The position numbers were made by a program, and so were the translations under genes. A model generated the notes under the pieces. That model saw nothing but the letters and a program-made list of their open reading frames with translations. It was not told where the DNA came from and made no database searches. From Bradyrhizobium forestalis (GTDB lineage Bacteria > Pseudomonadota > Alphaproteobacteria > Rhizobiales > Xanthobacteraceae), in assembly GCF_002795245.1 (NCBI RefSeq), contig NZ_PGVG01000016.1, forward strand, positions 87,758 to 151,757: DNA of 64,000 nucleotides, given 5' to 3'. Positions 44,731 to 53,232 of the stretch are shown here, piece after piece (the stretch's first letter is position 1; every line of letters starts with the position of its first letter).

Positions 44731-45858
44731 CTAGCCGATTTCTCGACGCGGTTCGCTGATCTCAGCCCTGTCCGGCCGGCTCAAGGCCTCGCGCCGGAAT
44801 TCGGTCGGGGTTACACCAGTCTCGGCCTTGAAGGCCCGGTTGAAAGGTCCGATCGACTGGAAGCCCGCATCCATGGCGATGGTCAGCACCGGGACTTCCC
44901 GCTGCGTCGCGTCGGAGAGCGCCAGCTTGGCATCTCCGATGCGGTAGTGGTTGAGGAACGCATTGAAGTTGCGATAGCCGAGCCCCTCGTTAATGGCCTG
45001 GCGGAGCCGGTGCTCGGGGACGTCGAGCCTCGCAGCGAGCGCCCCGATCGCGAGACCTTCCTGCCGGTAGGTTCGCTCCACCGTCATCAGATGGTCGAGA
45101 CGCCGCAGCAGCATCGGGTCGACGATGACCCGGCCCGCGGGAGCACGATCGGCCGCACGGGCGTCGCTGGATGCAATCGCCGCCGTGGCGCTGTTGACGG
45201 GCACGGCTGGCTGCGTGGCGAATGATCCTAGCCCGGCTATCATGGCCACCACGAACAGGGCGAGCGCGGTCGGGAGACTGCCGGGCCCGCCGGGGACCGC
45301 GACGGGAATTGCCGCGAAACCGGCACCGGCGACCACCGCGACGAGCCCGACATTGATCGCCAGCATCGCCAGCCGCAGCCGGCGGCGGCGCGCGACAAGA
45401 TCGGCACGCCAAGTCTTGACCGTCTGGACCGCGGCGGCGAGAGCCAGCACCAGATTGACCAACGCCAGGCCGCGACCGCCAACCCCGGCCAAAGCGGGCC
45501 AGTAAGCCCAGCCCAGCGTGAGCGCAAAGCCGAAGGCCACGATGCCCAGCCACAGGACGCCGTGCCATCGCCTCAGCGCGAAATCATCGTCGAACGCTGC
45601 GCGCGCCCACAGCCAGAACACGGCGGGTTGGGCGGACAGGATCGGTAACACCCACCACCATGACGATTTGGGGAAGAACGGGGCCGTCGCGATGGCGTAG
45701 AATACGCCACCAGCAGACATGGCCATGCCCAGCACAGCCTGCTGGCTGGTCGCATGACGCAGCAGCGCCACGAGAATGATCAGCAGGAACAGGCCGCTCG
45801 TTGCGCCGCGCAGACCGAGATCAATGGCCGTGAGCCCCATCACACCTGTCGTCTCCAT
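44731..45858 (-). CDS. AraC-family regulator with membrane N-terminal domain
   Basis: A 375-residue regulator. The N-terminal 220 residues have about seven hydrophobic segments (SGLFLLIILVALLRH, GVLWLGIVAFGFALTLG, ALFVVAMIAGLGSF), so it is anchored in the membrane. The C-terminal AraC domain is complete: IGALAARLDVPEHRLRQAIN, YRNFNAFLNHYRIGDAKLAL, then TIAMDAGFQSIGPFNRAFKA and GVTPTEFRR. Its gene precedes the acyltransferase gene, which it may control. The start is uncertain: ATG 45858 or 45891. A FixK/FNR-like site at 45949-45962 lies upstream. Confidence 0.86.
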   Translation of the reverse strand: METTGVMGLTAIDLGLRGATSGLFLLIILVALLRHATSQQAVLGMAMSAGGVFYAIATAPFFPKSSWWWVLPILSAQPAVFWLWARAAFDDDFALRRWHGVLWLGIVAFGFALTLGWAYWPALAGVGGRGLALVNLVLALAAAVQTVKTWRADLVARRRRLRLAMLAINVGLVAVVAGAGFAAIPVAVPGGPGSLPTALALFVVAMIAGLGSFATQPAVPVNSATAAIASSDARAADRAPAGRVIVDPMLLRRLDHLMTVERTYRQEGLAIGALAARLDVPEHRLRQAINEGLGYRNFNAFLNHYRIGDAKLALSDATQREVPVLTIAMDAGFQSIGPFNRAFKAETGVTPTEFRREALSRPDRAEISEPRREIG

Positions 45859-45948
45859 CAGGAGCTCAACTCTCGCATCGCTTTCGCGCATGCACAATCT
45901 AAACTTGTGCTTGCGGTCACGGCGCAAGCATCCGCGCAAGTCGACAGG

Positions 45949-45962
45949 TTGGTCCAGATCAA
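45949..45962. promoter_or_regulatory. Near-consensus FixK/FNR-type box
   Basis: TTGGTCCAGATCAA differs by one base in one half from the TTGAT-N4-ATCAA palindrome. It lies about 90 bases before the AraC-type gene and past the end of the nap operon. Confidence 0.4.
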
Positions 45963-46078
45963 CGCCGCGGCGGCCCGACTGCTTCAGAAGCGCCGTAAGG
46001 CAACGGCCCGGGTGCCGTCCCGATTCGCCATCTCATCCCGAAGAGACCCGAATATGTCGGCTCCTGACGAACGCAGCC

Positions 46079-46681
46079 TCAGACCACGTGCAGATGCTCG
46101 CTGCCAGTCTTGGGCTGACCAAGCAGAGCTGCAAGCGCCGCGATCACCTCCCGGCGCGGCTCCGGCGTTGCCTCAACGGTCCTGAAGAACTCGCCGCAGA
46201 ATTCGGTCCAGGCCCCGAGGTTGCTGCGGGGAACGCCGATCACGAGGCTCTTGCGGGGCTCGATGCAATGGGCAATCAGGTCGCGCAAGCCCCCGCCTTC
46301 CGCCTCGGCCTTACCGAACTTGTTGAGAAAGACGATCTCGGCGTCGGCAAGCTGGGCTTCGACCAATTGTGCCGCTTCGAGCAGGCGCGGCGTGGAAAGA
46401 CGGCAGGAGATCGCCCCTGCTCCGAGATCCTCGGAGATCGAGATCGACCGGCCGGTGGCGAGCTCGTGCAGAACCATGTCGCAGCGGGACCGGCCCGCCT
46501 GAGGCACGTCCTCCTGGATCAGCCCAGCGAGGCTCTTGCCGGAGCGGCGAAGCTCGGCGACGAGACCTGCGAACCACCGGTTGAGATCGGCGCTCGTGTC
46601 ATAGACCAGGGCAACGCAGATGGCGGCGGAATGTCCCGCCGCGCCGCCCGTCGCATCGCGACCTTGCGCAAGCATGTCCAT
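46079..46681 (-). CDS. DUF2478 protein at the end of the nap operon
   Basis: A 200-residue soluble protein (core: CVALVYDTSADLNRWFAGLV, then SLAGLIQEDVPQAGRSRCDM, then EIVFLNKFGKAEAEGGGLRD and LVIGVPRSNLGAWTEF). I recognise the DUF2478 family, often seen near molybdenum transport or cofactor genes; its biochemical role is not established. The start ATG overlaps the napC stop by one base, so it is translated with the nap operon. A link to the molybdenum cofactor of NapA is a reasonable inference. No classical Walker A motif is visible. Confidence 0.8.
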   Translation of the reverse strand: MDMLAQGRDATGGAAGHSAAICVALVYDTSADLNRWFAGLVAELRRSGKSLAGLIQEDVPQAGRSRCDMVLHELATGRSISISEDLGAGAISCRLSTPRLLEAAQLVEAQLADAEIVFLNKFGKAEAEGGGLRDLIAHCIEPRKSLVIGVPRSNLGAWTEFCGEFFRTVEATPEPRREVIAALAALLGQPKTGSEHLHVV

Positions 46682-47397
46682 CACCTCGCCGCCTTCGCCT
46701 TGGCGACGTCCGCATCCTGCAGGAAGTCGATGACGCGCTGCACGGGGCCGGCCTCGTCGATATGGTCGAGCATGTCGCGGTACTCCTCCTGCGCCTTGGG
46801 CGGCAGCTTGTGTGCGATGCCCTGGTGGCAATCGATGCAGGTCTTGCCTTGTGCGAACGCGGTCTGGTGCAGCTTGGAGGCGCGAGGCTCCTGCACCGCG
46901 TACTCCATGTGGTCGAACTTGTGGCAGTTGCGGCATTCGCGCGAGTCGGTCGTCTTCATGCCGCGCCAGACGCTCTTGGCGAGGTCGATACGATGCGCGT
47001 TGAACTTCTCCGGCGTGCCGATGGTGCCGAGGATCTTGTGCAGCACCTCGTTCGAGGCCTGGATCTTGCGGACCACCTTGTGTCCCCATTCCTTCGGCAC
47101 GTGGCAATCCGGACAGCTGGCGCGCACGCCGGTGCGATTCGAATAGTGAACCGTGTTGCGGTACTCGAGATACACGTTCTCCTTCATCTCATGGCAGGAG
47201 ATGCAGAACTGCTCGTTGTTCGTCATCTCCATCGCCCAGTTGAAGCCGCCCCAGAACACGACGCCGGCGCCGAATCCGACGACGACGATCAGTCCCCAGG
47301 CATAGCGTGCCGTCGGCGAGAAGAACCATCGCCACAGCCGCTTCAGACGACCCGGCCGCGCGGCTGCGACGGCGGCGGAAGTGCTGGTGTCTTGCAT
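46681..47397 (-). CDS. napC: Tetrahaem quinol dehydrogenase NapC
   Basis: NapC takes electrons from the quinol pool and passes them to NapB in the periplasm. The 238-residue protein has one N-terminal membrane anchor (YAWGLIVVVGFGAGVVFWGG) and four haem motifs: CISCH, CPDCH, CRNCH and CIDCH. This is the NapC/NirT pattern, at the usual length (about 200) plus a short polar start. It lies seven bases after napB. All haem ligands visible in the motifs are intact. Confidence 0.96.
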   Translation of the reverse strand: MQDTSTSAAVAAARPGRLKRLWRWFFSPTARYAWGLIVVVGFGAGVVFWGGFNWAMEMTNNEQFCISCHEMKENVYLEYRNTVHYSNRTGVRASCPDCHVPKEWGHKVVRKIQASNEVLHKILGTIGTPEKFNAHRIDLAKSVWRGMKTTDSRECRNCHKFDHMEYAVQEPRASKLHQTAFAQGKTCIDCHQGIAHKLPPKAQEEYRDMLDHIDEAGPVQRVIDFLQDADVAKAKAAR

Positions 47398-47404
47398 GTC
47401 CCCC

Positions 47405-47872
47405 TCACTTCGCCTGCGTCGCGTTCTGGAAGATGTTGCCGACCAGCGGCTTCGCATCGGCCTGCGGCACGTGGCATTGCTGGCAGAAATAGCGGGTGCC
47501 GGCGACCTTATCGAGCCGGACGCCCTGGCGGTCGACATAATGCGTTTCCGAGATCTTCGGCGCGTTCACACGCGTATTGCCGGGCCAGTCGTGGCAGCCC
47601 ATGCACGCATTGTTCTGGGTGGTGATCTGGTAGCCGTCGACCTTGTGTGGGATCAGCGGCGGCTGCTGGCGATAGGCGCGCTCGAAGCCGCTCGCCGGCA
47701 CCGACTGCTTGGTCACGTCGGGCGGCGGCGAGATTTCGGTCAGCGGGGCCTCACGCAGCGCCTTGGGCTGCTTGGCCTCCTGCGCAAGCGGCCCCGACGC
47801 CGCGAACGGAATCACGAGCGCGACGGCCACGGCTGCTGCCGCAATCAACGGAATCAGTCGAACAAACGTCAT
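47405..47872 (-). CDS. napB: Dihaem cytochrome subunit NapB
   Basis: NapB carries electrons from NapC to NapA. The 155-residue precursor has a signal peptide (PLIAAAAVAVALVIPFAAS), then the family segment PPLIPHKVDGYQITTQNNA and the two haem motifs CMGCH (near 90) and CQQCH (near 130). The mature form should be about 125 residues, as usual. Its ATG overlaps the napH stop by four bases. Confidence 0.96.
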   Translation of the reverse strand: MTFVRLIPLIAAAAVAVALVIPFAASGPLAQEAKQPKALREAPLTEISPPPDVTKQSVPASGFERAYRQQPPLIPHKVDGYQITTQNNACMGCHDWPGNTRVNAPKISETHYVDRQGVRLDKVAGTRYFCQQCHVPQADAKPLVGNIFQNATQAK

Positions 47873-48813
47873 GGGAGGTCCCTTTCAAGGACGGCCGGCT
47901 GGGAAGACACGACGCGCGCCGCTGGCGCCGGCGCGGTTGCGGAAGGGTCCGGACGCACGGCGTTGCGGCCGCGCAGACCGAGATGGAAGACCTGCTTGGA
48001 GCAGACGTCGATGCAGGCGCCGCAGAGCGTGCAATCGCCCGCGGTGATGACGGGCGTGGCACCGGTGCGCTCGCCCTTGAGCGCAGGGCTGATGACATGC
48101 GGCTCCGGACAGACGGCGAAGCAATCCATGCAGTCGTTGCAAGCGGCACGGTTGTCGGCGGCGACGCGCAGCAGCGCGACCTTGCCGATCTGACCGTAGA
48201 ATGCGCCGACAGGACAGAGATGACCGCACCAGCCGTTCTTGGCGACCAGGAGATCGAACACGAAGATTGCGGCCGTGCCGCCGGCACCGAACCAGAGACC
48301 GAAGACCAGCGCACGGTGCAGCGCCGTCACGGGATTGATCAGCTCCCAGGCGATCGAGCCCGACAGAGCCGAGGCCGCGAGCACCGCGCCGACAAAGTAG
48401 AGCCTGAGGTCCGGGCGGACCTTGGCCGTGAAATTGATGCCCAGCCGCCGCCTCAGCCAGGCCGCGAGATCGGTCACCGGATTGACCGGGCAGACCCAGG
48501 AGCAATAGCTGCGGCCGCCAAACAGGAGGTAGCCGGCGAGCACGATGGCGGCACCGACCGCTGAGAGCCCCTCAGGCCAGTGGCGCGCCGCGAGCGATTG
48601 CAGGAAGACGAAAGGATCGGTCAGCGGCAGCGTGCCAAGCGTCATGGACGAGGCCAGCGTGCCCTTCGCGATCCAGATGCCCAGAAGCGGTCCCGACAGA
48701 AACAGCGCGAGAAAGAACAGCTGGCTCGCCCGCCGCAGCACGAGAAACCGCGTGGAAGCCCAAAGACCCTTCGCGGCGCGCGCGTCGACATATGGCCTGG
48801 CGTTCGCCGTCAT
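47869..48813 (-). CDS. napH: Membrane ferredoxin-type protein NapH
   Basis: NapH, with NapG, forms a second quinol-oxidising route to the periplasmic nitrate reductase. The 314-residue protein has four membrane segments (VLRRASQLFFLALFLSGPLL is the first), the twin CxxxCP motifs CSWVCPVNP and CGHLCPVGAF, and two 4Fe-4S motifs near the C-terminus (CNDCMDCFAVCPEP, CTLCGACIDVCS). ATG 48813 is inside the end of napG. The tail beyond the last cluster is unusually rich in Pro and Ala. Confidence 0.95.
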   Translation of the reverse strand: MTANARPYVDARAAKGLWASTRFLVLRRASQLFFLALFLSGPLLGIWIAKGTLASSMTLGTLPLTDPFVFLQSLAARHWPEGLSAVGAAIVLAGYLLFGGRSYCSWVCPVNPVTDLAAWLRRRLGINFTAKVRPDLRLYFVGAVLAASALSGSIAWELINPVTALHRALVFGLWFGAGGTAAIFVFDLLVAKNGWCGHLCPVGAFYGQIGKVALLRVAADNRAACNDCMDCFAVCPEPHVISPALKGERTGATPVITAGDCTLCGACIDVCSKQVFHLGLRGRNAVRPDPSATAPAPAARVVSSQPAVLERDLP

Positions 48814-49574
48814 GGCGCGCCTCCTTCCGGCCTGCGCACCGGCAGCTTCAGCGGCGCATCGACGAGGGCGCCGCCGGCCTTGGTCTTCTCCTCCCAGCCG
48901 CGCTTGTAGTGCTCGTCCTGCTTCAGCGCGGCGACCTCGACCAGCAGCACCTTGATCGCGGCGTCGGTCAGCACGCAGGACTTCTCGCACTTGCCGCAGC
49001 CGGTGCAATATTCGGCATGGACGACGGGCTCGAAGATCGCATGCTTGGTGGTGCGCGCGTTATGCGAGACCTCGAGCGTGATCGCCTTGTCGATCGCCGG
49101 ACAGACCCGATAGCAGACGTCGCAGCGCAAGCCCTGCAGATTGAGGCAGGTCTCGCGGCTCGTGATCACGGCAACGCCCATCTTGGCCTTGGCGATGTCG
49201 GTCAGCGCGTGCTGGAGCGCGCCGGTCGGGCAGGCCTTGACGCAGGGAATCGTGTCGCACATCTCGCACGGCACGCTGCGGGCGACGAAGAACGGGGTGC
49301 CCACGGCCGGGCCATCCGCCCAGTCCGCGAGCTTCAGGGTGTCGTAAGGGCAGTCGCGAACGCAAAGACCGCAGCGGACGCAGGCCGCCAGGAAATCCTT
49401 CTCGGGCAGCGCGCACGGAGGCCGCAGCGTCTGCGCGGGCCTCGCGCGCGACGACACGCCGAATCCCGTCAGCATCGCGGCGGCGACGGCTGCGCCGCCA
49501 CTGAGCCGCGTCATATCCTGCAGCGCCTTGCGGCGCCGCGGATCGCGCGGGATGCTTGAGCTCGAATCCGACAT
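48810..49574 (-). CDS. napG: Periplasmic ferredoxin-type protein NapG
   Basis: NapG partners NapH in electron transfer from quinol. The 254-residue precursor has a Tat-like start (RDPRRRKALQDMTRLSGGAA) and four ferredoxin clusters: CVRCGLCVRDCPYD, CEMCDTIPCVKACP, CDVCYRVCPAI and CTGCGKCEKSC. Length fits the family. It overlaps napH by four bases and lies 19 bases after napA. Confidence 0.95.
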   Translation of the reverse strand: MSDSSSSIPRDPRRRKALQDMTRLSGGAAVAAAMLTGFGVSSRARPAQTLRPPCALPEKDFLAACVRCGLCVRDCPYDTLKLADWADGPAVGTPFFVARSVPCEMCDTIPCVKACPTGALQHALTDIAKAKMGVAVITSRETCLNLQGLRCDVCYRVCPAIDKAITLEVSHNARTTKHAIFEPVVHAEYCTGCGKCEKSCVLTDAAIKVLLVEVAALKQDEHYKRGWEEKTKAGGALVDAPLKLPVRRPEGGAP

Positions 49575-49593
49575 GGCTCGTCCATCGAGAGGT

Positions 49594-52143
49594 TTAGGCC
49601 GACGTCACGCGGCAGGCGCACTTCTTGAAGTCGGTCTCCTTCGAGATCGGACAGGTCGCATCGAGCGTGAGCTGATTGGCGAGCTGGCTTTCGTCGAAGA
49701 ACGGGAAGTAGACGAGGCCGCGCGGCGGCTTGTTGCGACCCTTGGTCTCGACCCGCGTGATCACCTCGCCGCGTCGCGTCTGGATCTTCACCGGCTGTCC
49801 GCGCAGGAGCTTGCGCTCGGCCGCATCATCCGGATGCATGAACAGCGTCGCGGCCGGCACGGCCCGGTGCAGCTCGGGCACGCGGCGCGTCATCGAGCCG
49901 GAGTGCCAGTGCTCCAGCACGCGGCCGGTGCACAGCCACAGATCGAACTCCTTGTCGGGCGTCTCGGCCGCCGGCTCGAACGGGCAGAAGATGATGCGCG
50001 CCTTCTTGTCCGGCTTGCCGTAGAACGAGACGCCCTCGCCCGGCTTGACGTAGGGATCGTAGCCCTCGCGGAAGCGCCAGAGCGTCTCCTTGTTGTTGAC
50101 GACCGGCCAGCGCAGGCCGCGCGCCTGGTGGTACTGCTCGAAATCCGCCAGATCGTGGCCGTGGCCGCGACCGAACTTCGCGTACTCCTCGAACAGGCCC
50201 TTCTGCACGTAGAAGCCGAACGCCGCGCTCTCGGAGTTTTCAAAGCCCTTCTGGCATTCGGTGATCGGAAACTTGTTCACCTCGCCGTTGCCGTAGAGCA
50301 CGTCGAACAAGGTCTTGCCGCGAACCTCCGGCTTCTTCGCGATCAGCTCCTCCGGCCAGACCTCCTCGATCTTGAAGTATTTCGAGAACTCCATCATCTG
50401 CCAGAGATCGGAACGCGCCTCGCCCGGCGCCTTCACCTGCTGCCGCCAGAACTGCGTGCGCCGCTCGGCGTTGCCATAGGCGCCCTCCTTCTCCATCCAC
50501 ATCGCCGTCGGCAGGATGAGGTCCGCCGCCAGCGTGGTCACGGTCGGATAGGGATCGGAGACGACGACGAAGGCGGCGGGATTGCGATAGCCGGGATAGC
50601 CCTCCTCGTTCATGTTGGGCCCGGTCTGCATGTTGTTGTTGCACTGGACCCAATAGACGTTCAGCTTGCCGTCCTTGAGCATGCGGTTCTGCTGCACGGC
50701 ATGGTAGCCGACGTTGCCCGGGATGGTGCCTTCGGGAACCTGCCACAACTTCTCGGTCGCCTCGCGATGCTTCGGGTTGGTGACGACCATGTCTGCGGGG
50801 AGGCGATGCGAGAACGTGCCGACCTCGCGCGCGGTGCCGCAGGCGGAAGGCTGGCCGGTCAGCGAGAACGGGCCGTTGCCCGGCTCGGAGATCTTCCCCA
50901 TCAAGAGATGCACGTTGTAGATCATGTTGTTGACCCACGTGCCGCGCGCATGCTGGTTGAAGCCCATCGTCCAGTAGGAGATGACCTTCTTCTTGGGATC
51001 GGCATAGAGCTTGGCAAGCCGCTCGAGATTCTCCTTCGGCACGCCGGAGGCCTTGTGGGCATAATCGAGCGTGTAGGGTTCGAGCAGTTTCTTGTATTCC
51101 TCGAAGCCGATCTTGTCCTTGAAGCCGGCCGGATCGAGCGCGCCGTCCTTGCCGGCCTTGTGCGAGGCGTTGACCGCCTTCACCTCGAGCGCGTGGGTCG
51201 GGCGCAAACCGTAGCCGATGTCGGTGACGGTGGACGCGAACTCGACGTGCTTCTCGACGAAGTCCTTGTTCATCGCGCCGGAATTGACGATGTAGTTCTG
51301 GATGTAATTGAGGATCGCAAGGTCGCTCTGCGGCGTGAACACCAGCGGATTGTCGGCGAGCTCGAACGAGCGGTGCTCGAAGGTGGAGAGCACGTGGACC
51401 TCGCAGCCTTCATGCGTCAGCCGGCGGTCGGTGATGCGCGACCAGAGAATCGGGTGCATCTCTGCCATGTTCGAGCCCCAGAGCACGAAGGCGTCGGTCT
51501 GCTCGATGTCGTCGTAGCAGCCCATCGGCTCGTCGATGCCGAAGGTGCGCATGAAGCCCGCGACCGCCGACGCCATGCAGTGGCGCGCGTTCGGATCGAG
51601 GTTGTTGGTGCGGAATCCGGCCTTGTAGAGCTTGGCCGCGGCGTAGCCCTCCCAGATGGTCCACTGGCCCGAGCCGAACATGCCGACGGTCGAGGGGCCA
51701 CCGGCCTTCAGCGCCGCCTTCCACTTCTCGGCCATGAGCTTGAAGGCGTCGTCCCAGGAGATCGGCGCGAACTCTCCGTTCTTGTCGAACTTGCCGTTCT
51801 TCATGCGCAGCATCGGCTGGGTCAGCCGGTCCTCGCCGTACATGATCTTCGACAGGAAGTAGCCCTTGATGCAGTTGAGGCCGCGATTGACCGGCGCATC
51901 GGGATCGCCCTGCGTCGCCACGACCTTGCCGCTCTTGGTGCCGACGATCACGCCGCAGCCGGTGCCGCAGAAGCGACACACGCCCTTGTCCCAGCGGATG
52001 CCGTCGGTCTTGCCGGGCTGCGCGGCGGCCACATCCGGCAGCGTGACGCCGATCGTCGAGGCGGCAGCAACCGCAGCGGCCGCCTTGAGCGCATCGCGGC
52101 GGGTCGTCGCGGCTTCATTCCCGTTCGTCAATTTCGTAACCAT
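49594..52143 (-). CDS. napA: Periplasmic nitrate reductase catalytic subunit NapA
   Basis: NapA reduces nitrate to nitrite in the periplasm using a bis-MGD molybdenum centre and one 4Fe-4S cluster. The 849-residue precursor has a Tat signal (TTRRDALKAAAAVAAAS), the cluster motif CRFCGTGCGV with the last Cys in GLNCIKGY, the molybdenum Cys in ARHCMASAVAGF (near 190), and a complete C-terminal MGD domain (DLWLCTGRVLEHWHSGSMTR and LVYFPFFDESQLANQLT). Length is normal (about 830). The frame extends beyond the ATG at 52143, but that part overlaps napD and is random. Confidence 0.98.
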   Translation of the reverse strand: MVTKLTNGNEAATTRRDALKAAAAVAAASTIGVTLPDVAAAQPGKTDGIRWDKGVCRFCGTGCGVIVGTKSGKVVATQGDPDAPVNRGLNCIKGYFLSKIMYGEDRLTQPMLRMKNGKFDKNGEFAPISWDDAFKLMAEKWKAALKAGGPSTVGMFGSGQWTIWEGYAAAKLYKAGFRTNNLDPNARHCMASAVAGFMRTFGIDEPMGCYDDIEQTDAFVLWGSNMAEMHPILWSRITDRRLTHEGCEVHVLSTFEHRSFELADNPLVFTPQSDLAILNYIQNYIVNSGAMNKDFVEKHVEFASTVTDIGYGLRPTHALEVKAVNASHKAGKDGALDPAGFKDKIGFEEYKKLLEPYTLDYAHKASGVPKENLERLAKLYADPKKKVISYWTMGFNQHARGTWVNNMIYNVHLLMGKISEPGNGPFSLTGQPSACGTAREVGTFSHRLPADMVVTNPKHREATEKLWQVPEGTIPGNVGYHAVQQNRMLKDGKLNVYWVQCNNNMQTGPNMNEEGYPGYRNPAAFVVVSDPYPTVTTLAADLILPTAMWMEKEGAYGNAERRTQFWRQQVKAPGEARSDLWQMMEFSKYFKIEEVWPEELIAKKPEVRGKTLFDVLYGNGEVNKFPITECQKGFENSESAAFGFYVQKGLFEEYAKFGRGHGHDLADFEQYHQARGLRWPVVNNKETLWRFREGYDPYVKPGEGVSFYGKPDKKARIIFCPFEPAAETPDKEFDLWLCTGRVLEHWHSGSMTRRVPELHRAVPAATLFMHPDDAAERKLLRGQPVKIQTRRGEVITRVETKGRNKPPRGLVYFPFFDESQLANQLTLDATCPISKETDFKKCACRVTSA

Positions 52144-52169
52144 CGTCGGTCTCTCCGGCTCAACGAATC

Positions 52170-52505
52170 TCAATCTACTGAAGGGCGCGCATGCGCGCCG
52201 GAATTCTGGCAGAGGCCGCCGCAGCACTCGGCCCCGTCGCTCTCGACAACGTCTTCGTCGTCGAGCGCATCGAATGCATGGAAGATCAGCGATGCCGCGA
52301 CGACGCCGGGCAGGCGGTGCATCGCTGCGATCTGATCGATCGCGAGCGAGGCCGGCGTGTCGATCACGGTCAGCGCCAGCCGGTGCTCGCCGGATGCGGC
52401 TCCGAGCTCGACGCCGGGCAGAGCAAGGATGCGATCCGTCAGATCGCTCCCGGCATCCGGAGCCAGATAGACGGCGACGCCGCAAATGTTGGTGACTTCA
52501 GCCAT
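52170..52505 (-). CDS. napD: NapD chaperone for NapA maturation
   Basis: NapD binds the Tat signal of NapA and holds export until the cofactor is inserted. The 111-residue protein matches the family: NICGVAVYLAPDAGSDLTDR, ILALPGVELGAASGEHRLAL, then LPGVVAASLIFHAFD. The C-terminal 25 residues are an extension with a Cys pair (ECCGGLC). It starts inside the end of napF (eight-base overlap) and precedes napA by 26 bases. Confidence 0.94.
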   Translation of the reverse strand: MAEVTNICGVAVYLAPDAGSDLTDRILALPGVELGAASGEHRLALTVIDTPASLAIDQIAAMHRLPGVVAASLIFHAFDALDDEDVVESDGAECCGGLCQNSGAHARPSVD

Positions 52506-52857
52506 TGTGGACGATCAGGTTTGCAAATTCGGAGACGAGCTCGATCCGGTCCCGCGGCGCGAGCGCGATGGCTTCGACCGGACAGACCGGAATGCAGTCA
52601 CCGCAGCCGGTGCAGGCCGCGGCATCGATCACGGCGCCCAGCTTCTCGCGCGCGAGAATGCGAATGGCGGAATGCTCACAGGCTTCGACGCAACGGCGAC
52701 AGACCACGCCATGCCTTTCGACGCAGGTGGTCGCGCTGGAGACGGTCGCCACCTGTTCGGCGCACGGCTGTTCCAGGCGCGGCGCAAGCGCGTCGCGGCC
52801 GGATGCGAAAGGAAGAACGGCTGAAAATAACGAGCGTCGCGACAATGGTCTCGGCAT
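52498..52857 (-). CDS. napF: Ferredoxin-type protein NapF
   Basis: NapF is a cytoplasmic iron-sulfur protein thought to help NapA maturation. The 119-residue protein has an N-terminal RRSLFSA segment, a Cys group CVERHGVVCRRCVEACE and a complete 4Fe-4S motif CTGCGDCIPVCPVEAIAL. Typical NapF is 160 residues with three to four clusters, so this is a short form, with one normal and one altered cluster. It is the first gene of the operon; a FixK/FNR-type box lies 125 bases upstream. Confidence 0.82.
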   Translation of the reverse strand: MPRPLSRRSLFSAVLPFASGRDALAPRLEQPCAEQVATVSSATTCVERHGVVCRRCVEACEHSAIRILAREKLGAVIDAAACTGCGDCIPVCPVEAIALAPRDRIELVSEFANLIVHNG

Positions 52858-52981
52858 ATCCGAATCCCTGCGGGCATACCCGCTTCAGGAATAACCTAAG
52901 AGATTGCGCCCCCATCGGGCACATCTCGGTCGACGCCATTGTCACCGCTGCGGACGATAGGTTCGCGCAGTCCAGATCGCA

Positions 52982-52995
52982 TTGCGCTAGATCAA
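52982..52995. promoter_or_regulatory. FixK/FNR-type box before the nap operon
   Basis: TTGC-GCTAGA-TCAA fits the FixK2 consensus TTG(A/C)-N6-(T/G)CAA exactly. It lies 125 bases upstream of the napF start, as expected for oxygen-limited control of periplasmic nitrate reduction. Confidence 0.7.
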
Positions 52996-53232
52996 GCGCT
53001 AGCGCTGCGGCGCGCAAGCAACGATCAAGCTGCATGTCGTTCGCCATACGAAATTGCGTCAGCTGGCCCAGATGTTTACCAGGGCTTTACCTCCGCTCCA
53101 GCGACTCGAAGCCACGCCGGACCACGGTTACCGGCGCCGATCTTCGCTGCTGCATCCGTCTTGAAAGCAGAAGTCGAATGGTTAACTTGGAGCGTGGCGA
53201 ATCGCCGCCTTTCGCCCTTTCTCAAGATAGAC

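Noticed and set aside
49528..52335. 935-codon forward frame
   Set aside because: It is the antisense shadow of napA; its translation is rich in Arg, His, Leu and Ala without any domain.
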